Assembly: GCF_003626635.1 (NCBI RefSeq)
Contig: NZ_RAZT01000009.1
Span: forward strand, 308,724 to 372,723
DNA from: Micromonospora musae
GTDB lineage: Bacteria; Actinomycetota; Actinomycetes; Mycobacteriales; Micromonosporaceae
Length of the DNA: 64,000 bases
Reading direction: 5' to 3'
Position numbers and translations under genes: made by a program. This document shows, piece after piece, positions 60,264 to 64,000 of the stretch. The notes beneath the pieces were generated by a model. The model saw only the letters and a program-made list of their open reading frames with translations, was not told the DNA's origin and searched no databases. The first letter of the stretch is position 1; every line of letters begins with the position of its first letter.

Positions 60264-61126
60264 CGACACCATCCACCGCCACCGGCCGGTACGCCGACCG
60301 CTGCGCCGCCTTCCGCGCGCTGCATCGGCCCGGCCACCCCCTGCTCCTCCCCAATGCCTGGGACCACGCCTCGGCGGCGATCTTCGCGGCCCGGTCCTAC
60401 CCGGCCGTCGGCACCACCAGTCTCGGCGTGGCCGCCGCGGCCGGCCTGCCGGACGGCGCGGGGGCGACCCGGGCCGAGACGCTGCGGTTGGCCCGACGGC
60501 TGCGCCGGCTCCCGGTGCTGCTCACCGTCGACGTGGAGGCGGGCTTCAGCGACGACCCGGCGGAGGTCGCCGCCCTCGCCGTCGAGCTGGCCGGGCTCGG
60601 CGTCGTCGGCATCAACCTGGAGGACGGCCACGCGGACGGTTCGCTCGCCGCACCCGCGGCGACCGCGGTCAAGGTGGCGGCGGTCAAGGCCGCCGTGCCG
60701 GACCTGTTCGTCAACGCCCGCACCGACGCGTGGTGGCTGGGCGTACCCGATCCGCTCGACGCCGCCGTGGAGCGGGCCCGGGCGTACCGCGCGGCCGGCG
60801 CCGACGGTGTCTTCGCACCCGGCGCCCCTGACGAGGAGACGATCCGGGTCCTCGTCACCGAGGTCGACGCTCCGCTGAACGTGCTGTACCGCCCGGGTTT
60901 CCTGGGCGTCGACGAGTTGGCGCGGCTCGGGGTGGCGCGGGTGAGCACCGGCTCGCTGCCGTTCCGAGCCGCGCTCGGCGCCGCGCTGGCCGGTGTCGAC
61001 GCCCTCACCCCGGCGCGGGCGGGCGTAGACGCCGGTCGCGCCTCGGCCGGCCCGGTCGCGTCGCCCGGGCCGCCGTCGTACGGCGAGGTGCAGGCGCTGA
61101 CGGAGGGGTGGACGCCGGAATCTTGA
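60260..61126 (+). CDS. Isocitrate lyase/PEP mutase family protein
   Basis: 288 residues. TIM barrel with PLLLPNAWDHASAAIFAARS, TTSLGVAAAAGLPDGAGATR, VDVEAGFSDDPAEVAALAVE, and GINLEDGHADGS. The DxEDG-like and DVEAG motifs bind Mg; the catalytic KKCGH loop of isocitrate lyase is absent, as in PEP-mutase-like enzymes such as 2-methylisocitrate lyase relatives and oxaloacetate decarboxylases. Substrate unknown. Its ATG overlaps the stop of the P450-like frame. Confidence 0.88.
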   Translation: MTTPSTATGRYADRCAAFRALHRPGHPLLLPNAWDHASAAIFAARSYPAVGTTSLGVAAAAGLPDGAGATRAETLRLARRLRRLPVLLTVDVEAGFSDDPAEVAALAVELAGLGVVGINLEDGHADGSLAAPAATAVKVAAVKAAVPDLFVNARTDAWWLGVPDPLDAAVERARAYRAAGADGVFAPGAPDEETIRVLVTEVDAPLNVLYRPGFLGVDELARLGVARVSTGSLPFRAALGAALAGVDALTPARAGVDAGRASAGPVASPGPPSYGEVQALTEGWTPES

Positions 61127-61349
61127 GGTGCCCTCCGGCTCGGCGCGGCGGCGCCACGCGTCGCGGCGGTTGACCGGTTCGTGCCCCACCCGGTCGGCCT
61201 GCAACCTCCCGGCTGGGCATCCCGTGCTTTCCGAACCGTCGCCGTTCGCGGGGTGATAGGAGGAATGTTCGGCCTCCTCCCGATCCGACTGGTTACCGTG
61301 TCTGTGCAGGGCGAACGACCCAGTGTCGGGACCGCGGAGAGGACCGATC

Positions 61350-62312
61350 ATGCGAGTGCCCAGCCGAAGCCCCGGAGGACGGCCCGGTCCGACCGTCGCC
61401 TCCACCGCCCCGGCCCGCCGCCTTCCCGCCTCCTCCGGCCCGCCGCCGGCCACCGACCCGGATCTCGTGGCCTACCGGGAGGCCGTCGCCGATCTGCTCG
61501 TGGAGGTCGGCGCGCTCGCCGACGCGCCGAGCACCGCCGCCCGACAGGTGCTCATCGACGAGCGGCTGCGCGAGCCGGCCCTCGCCGCCGTCCTCGACGC
61601 CACCCCGCAGGGGCTGCTGGGCGCCCGGGAGACGCTGCTGCTGGAGATGGCCCGCTACCAACCGAACCCCCGCAGCTCCGCCCGGGACCTGACGGCGCTG
61701 GTGCGGATCTACCTGCTCTCCCGCATCGACGTCATGTGGTGGCGCGACGTCGCGGACTTCGTCACCGACGACCAGGTCCAGGGCAGCCCCGACCTGGTCG
61801 ACCTGGAGTGGCTGCGCCGCCGTGACCTGCTCCGCTTCCGCTACCGGGAGCAGCCGGCGACCGTGGTGGGCCGCAGCTGGCACGCGCTGCGACGCCGGCT
61901 GCGCCCGGAAGCCACGCCGCGCACCGCCGGCCTGCTCGCCCGGCGAGCCCGCCGCGAGGTCGTCGCGCTGCTCAACGATCTCGGCCGGGAGTTCGCGGCG
62001 GCCACCCCACCCGGCACCCCGCCACTGTGGGTGACCTCGCTCACCCGCAGCGTCGAGCACCAGCATCGGCTGCGTCGCCTCGGGTACGCCGCCATGCTGC
62101 CCAGCGGGCACTGCACCGGGTACGCCATGGACGTGGAGATGACCTGGTACGCCCGCTACGGGGTCCAGGAGACCCTGGCGGCCCTCCTGCTCACCCGGCA
62201 GCAGGCCGGTGAGATCAACGTCATCGACGAGGGGCAGGCCTGGCACGTCTGCCTCGCACCGGTCGCCGGGAGGCGGCTGCGCCGGGCGTACGAGGCCGAG
62301 ATGGGCGTCTGA
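61350..62312 (+). CDS. DUF5715-family protein with an LAS metallopeptidase-like motif
   Basis: 320 residues. N-terminal Pro/Ser-rich region (about 35 residues), then a helical middle part and a C-terminal domain with SLTRSVEHQHRLRRLGYAAM, LPSGHCTGYAMDVEMTWYAR and INVIDEGQAWHVCLAPVAG. The SGHCTGYAMD sequence matches the SxHxxGxAxD zinc-binding motif of M15/LAS peptidases (D-Ala-D-Ala carboxypeptidases), and WH near the C terminus matches the third ligand. This suggests a cell-wall-type metallopeptidase fold, although no signal peptide is visible. The start at 61350 has GGAGAGGACCG upstream. The glutaminase gene follows 4 bp after the stop. Confidence 0.75.
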   Translation: MRVPSRSPGGRPGPTVASTAPARRLPASSGPPPATDPDLVAYREAVADLLVEVGALADAPSTAARQVLIDERLREPALAAVLDATPQGLLGARETLLLEMARYQPNPRSSARDLTALVRIYLLSRIDVMWWRDVADFVTDDQVQGSPDLVDLEWLRRRDLLRFRYREQPATVVGRSWHALRRRLRPEATPRTAGLLARRARREVVALLNDLGREFAAATPPGTPPLWVTSLTRSVEHQHRLRRLGYAAMLPSGHCTGYAMDVEMTWYARYGVQETLAALLLTRQQAGEINVIDEGQAWHVCLAPVAGRRLRRAYEAEMGV

Positions 62313-62316
62313 GCCG

Positions 62317-63066
62317 ATGTGCGGCATCGCCCTGAGCATCGGCCCGGATGCGGATCCGGTGGTCTTCCGCCGGACGCTCGCCGTGCTCGCGCCGCTGGGC
62401 GCGGTGACCGAGGCCCGGTACGAGGGCGGCCTGCTCGCCGGGGTCCGCCGCCCGCGCGTGGTGGACCGGGAGCGGGCGGTGCGGCCGTGGACCTCCGCCG
62501 ACGAGCGCTGGCTGCTCTGCTACTACGGCGAGATCTTCAACCATCGGCAGCTGCGCGCCGAGCTGAGCCGGCTCGGTCAGGTCTTCCGCGGTGACAGCGA
62601 CACCGAGGTGGTGCTGGCCGCCTTCGAGCGCTGGGGTGCCGACGCCGTGCACCGGCTGGGCGGCGAGTACGCCTTCGTCGTGGTGGATCGGTCCACCGGT
62701 CGCGCGTACCTGGCCCGCGACCCGCTCGGCGGGAAGCCGCTGTACTGGGCCCGTGAGCCCGGCTGCCTGCACCTGGCCTCCGAGGCCAAGGCGCTGGTCC
62801 GGTACGCCGTGCCGATCAACGAGGTGCCGCCCGGACACCACGGCTGGGCGGACGCCGACGGCCACGTCCGGCTGCGTCCCCACGTGGACCTGCTCACCGT
62901 CGGCGAGCGACTGTCCGCGATCGACGATCCGGACGAGGCCGCGCTGCTCGGCCGTGCCGCGGTGCGGGACAGCTCCGGGTCCGGGTGGAACGCGGCGAAG
63001 GTGGTGCGCCGGCTGGTGTTCACGCGTCGTACCCACGGCGGTGACGGGGCCCCGCTCTCCGGCTGA
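62317..63066 (+). CDS. Stand-alone class II glutamine amidotransferase domain
   Basis: 249 residues. MCGIALSIG at the start carries the N-terminal nucleophile Cys. YYGEIFNHRQLRAELSRLG, FRGDSDTEVVLAAFERWGAD and YAFVVVDRSTGRAYLARDPL match the glutaminase half of asparagine synthetases (GEIFN; RGDSDTE). The synthetase domain that would follow is absent; the C-terminal 50 residues are short and Arg-rich. It could supply ammonia to a partner or be a hydrolase. It lies 4 bp after the metallopeptidase-like gene, so they probably act together. Confidence 0.85.
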   Translation: MCGIALSIGPDADPVVFRRTLAVLAPLGAVTEARYEGGLLAGVRRPRVVDRERAVRPWTSADERWLLCYYGEIFNHRQLRAELSRLGQVFRGDSDTEVVLAAFERWGADAVHRLGGEYAFVVVDRSTGRAYLARDPLGGKPLYWAREPGCLHLASEAKALVRYAVPINEVPPGHHGWADADGHVRLRPHVDLLTVGERLSAIDDPDEAALLGRAAVRDSSGSGWNAAKVVRRLVFTRRTHGGDGAPLSG

Positions 63067-63136
63067 GCGGATGCTCGCCCTGGTCGAGGTCCGATCTCCG
63101 CCAGCATTCCCGCCGGAGGCGGACCAGGCTGGGCAG

Positions 63137-63613
63137 GTGACCGCTCTGATCCGCTTCGTCATCCGCCCGCTCCCCGCCGACCTGCTCGACGCCGTACGCC
63201 GTACCCGCCGGGACGCCGCCGACCGGCCGGTCGAGGCCGCCACCGCCGCCGGTGGGGAACCGCTGCGCTGCTGCCTGCGCGACGCCGAGCCGGGGGAGGA
63301 GCTGCTGCTCTTCGGGTACGCACCGCCGGTCGCCGCCGGCCCCTACCGGGAGATCGGCCCGGTCTTCGCCCACGCCCTGCCCTGCTCCGGGCCGGAGTCG
63401 ACCGGCTCCTATCCGGCGGCCTGGCGGGGGCGGGGGCAGGTCCTACGGGCGTACGACCGGCGGGGCCGCATCCACGACGGCCGGCGTCACGACGGCGCTG
63501 ACCCGGAATCGGTGATCGCCGAACTGCTCGCCGACCCGGCCGTGCGTCAACTGCACAGCCGCAACGTGGTGCACGGCTGCTACATGTTCGCCGTCGACCG
63601 CGCCGAGGAGTGA
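63137..63613 (+). CDS. DUF1203-family protein
   Basis: 158 residues from a GTG at 63137. FVIRPLPADLLDAVRRTRRD, PLRCCLRDAEPGEELLLFGY, GPYREIGPVFAHALPC and NVVHGCYMFAVD match DUF1203, a family of unknown function. It is separated by 70 bp from the glutaminase gene and probably has its own promoter. A CAGGCT box lies about 6-7 nt before the start, which would make it leaderless, but the box is weak. Confidence 0.75.
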   Translation: MTALIRFVIRPLPADLLDAVRRTRRDAADRPVEAATAAGGEPLRCCLRDAEPGEELLLFGYAPPVAAGPYREIGPVFAHALPCSGPESTGSYPAAWRGRGQVLRAYDRRGRIHDGRRHDGADPESVIAELLADPAVRQLHSRNVVHGCYMFAVDRAEE

Positions 63614-63811
63614 CCGGCGCGGGCGTCACGCGAACCGTGCCTGCGCCCAGCCGGTCCCGCTCGGCCGACCCCACCCCGCCTTCGGCGAGCGGAGAGCGGA
63701 GAGCGGCGACCGGCGACCGGCGGGGCGAACGGTGGGCCTGCTCGTCGGGCTTGAGTACCACCACAGCGAGCCGACGTGCCGGCCACCGTTCGCCTCGTCG
63801 AGGGGATCGCG

Positions 63812-63863
63812 ACGAGGTTGATACCTCAGGGGCATATCTATGCCTCTGAGGTATCGACCTCGT
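63812..63863. repeat. 25-bp near-perfect palindrome
   Basis: The left arm 63812-63836 (beginning acgaggttgatacctcagg) and the right arm 63839-63863 pair in 23 of 25 positions with the other two being G-T, around a 2-nt centre. It lies in the 387-bp gene-free right end (63614-64000), which otherwise holds only GC-rich sequence with short Gly/Arg-coding-like repeats (gagcggagagcggagagcgg near 63690). It resembles a dispersed hairpin element rather than a terminator because no gene ends right beside it. Confidence 0.7.
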
Positions 63864-63873
63864 GCTGATAATC

Positions 63874-64000
63874 GGCCCGGTGGCCCGGTGGCCCGGTGGC
63901 CCGGTGGCCCGGTGGCCCGGTGGCCCGGTGGCCCGGTGGCCCGGTGGCCCGGTGGCCCGGTGGCCCGGTGGCCCGGTGGCCCGGTGGCCCGGTGGCCCGG
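63874..64000. repeat. 8-bp microsatellite running off the window
   Basis: GGCCCGGT is repeated without error from 63874 to the last base, about 16 copies. The unit is not a multiple of 3. It may continue beyond the window. Confidence 0.95.

Noticed and set aside
61127..61349. Possible c-di-AMP riboswitch (ydaO) before the metallopeptidase-like gene
   Set aside because: The GGGTGATAGG stretch is suggestive, but the rest of the consensus (paired conserved strands) is not seen.
63874..64000. Possible CRISPR array
   Set aside because: The units are 8 bp and contiguous with no spacers.

Overview
The window is strongly GC-rich throughout, with a codon-position GC pattern typical of high-GC actinomycetes. 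Its gene content is actinobacterial: an Lsr2 nucleoid protein, a SARP regulator, a stand-alone LigD-type polymerase domain, a Lon gene with an HspR-type operator, many leaderless starts with TANNNT boxes, and MSERSER-like start duplications. I infer a member of the Micromonosporaceae, probably Micromonospora. This is not proven, because no rRNA or tRNA gene is present. No CRISPR array, prophage or complete insertion sequence was seen.

Layout. 1-7.1 kb: 3' end of an APC-type transporter, a secreted beta-helix protein with a 15-copy heptapeptide repeat, a small membrane protein, a YrdC-like protein, an LtrA-family membrane protein and a helix-hairpin-helix membrane protein. 7.3-18.5 kb: a compact type II polyketide cluster. 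A FAD monooxygenase, a TcmI-type cyclase and a SARP regulator run leftward. A second TcmI-type cyclase, a full acetyl-CoA carboxylase set (accDA fusion, accB, accC), an ACP fused to a WhiE-type aromatase, a cupin, KS-alpha, KS-beta and an ABM monooxygenase run rightward, with most junctions translationally coupled. It has no ketoreductase and no free ACP. It resembles spore-pigment (whiE) clusters but with its own malonyl-CoA supply. 18.5-27.4 kb: a sialidase-like protein, an MmcQ/YjbR protein, glyA behind a ZTP riboswitch, a hemerythrin, a histidine phosphatase, an acyltransferase-SGNH membrane protein, a LigD-type polymerase and an Lrp regulator.

27.5-31.1 kb: a branched-chain 2-oxoacid dehydrogenase operon (E1 alpha, E1 beta, E2) divergent from the Lrp gene, with a 27-codon micro-ORF coupled between E1 beta and E2. 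31.2-40.8 kb: a secreted PQQ-type sugar dehydrogenase and a Tat-exported sugar isomerase, an L,D-transpeptidase lipoprotein, an SMP-30-like protein, a STAS protein, an FKBP, a TerC-family protein and a metal-receptor-like binding protein. 40.9-42.7 kb: an Asp23/Gls24 envelope cluster interrupted by a 168-bp MITE-like palindrome. 42.9-48.7 kb: a DUF2726-like protein, a secreted protein of unknown function, lsr2, a divergent response regulator/kinase pair, a manganese catalase and a small membrane protein. 48.7-53 kb: lon and a DEAD-box RNA helicase, convergent on a shared terminator.

53.1-64 kb: a membrane protein divergent from a NarL-type two-component pair, a 2'-5' RNA ligase family protein, a secreted GH43 enzyme, an ArsR-type regulator, a frameshifted P450-like gene coupled to a PEP-mutase family gene, a DUF5715 protein with an LAS-metallopeptidase motif coupled to a lone glutaminase domain, and a DUF1203 protein. 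The right end holds a 25-bp palindrome and an 8-bp microsatellite that runs off the window.

The strongest candidates for novelty are the polyketide cluster (ACP-aromatase fusion plus a KS-beta lacking its signature Gln) and several intergenic repeat families that look dispersed.
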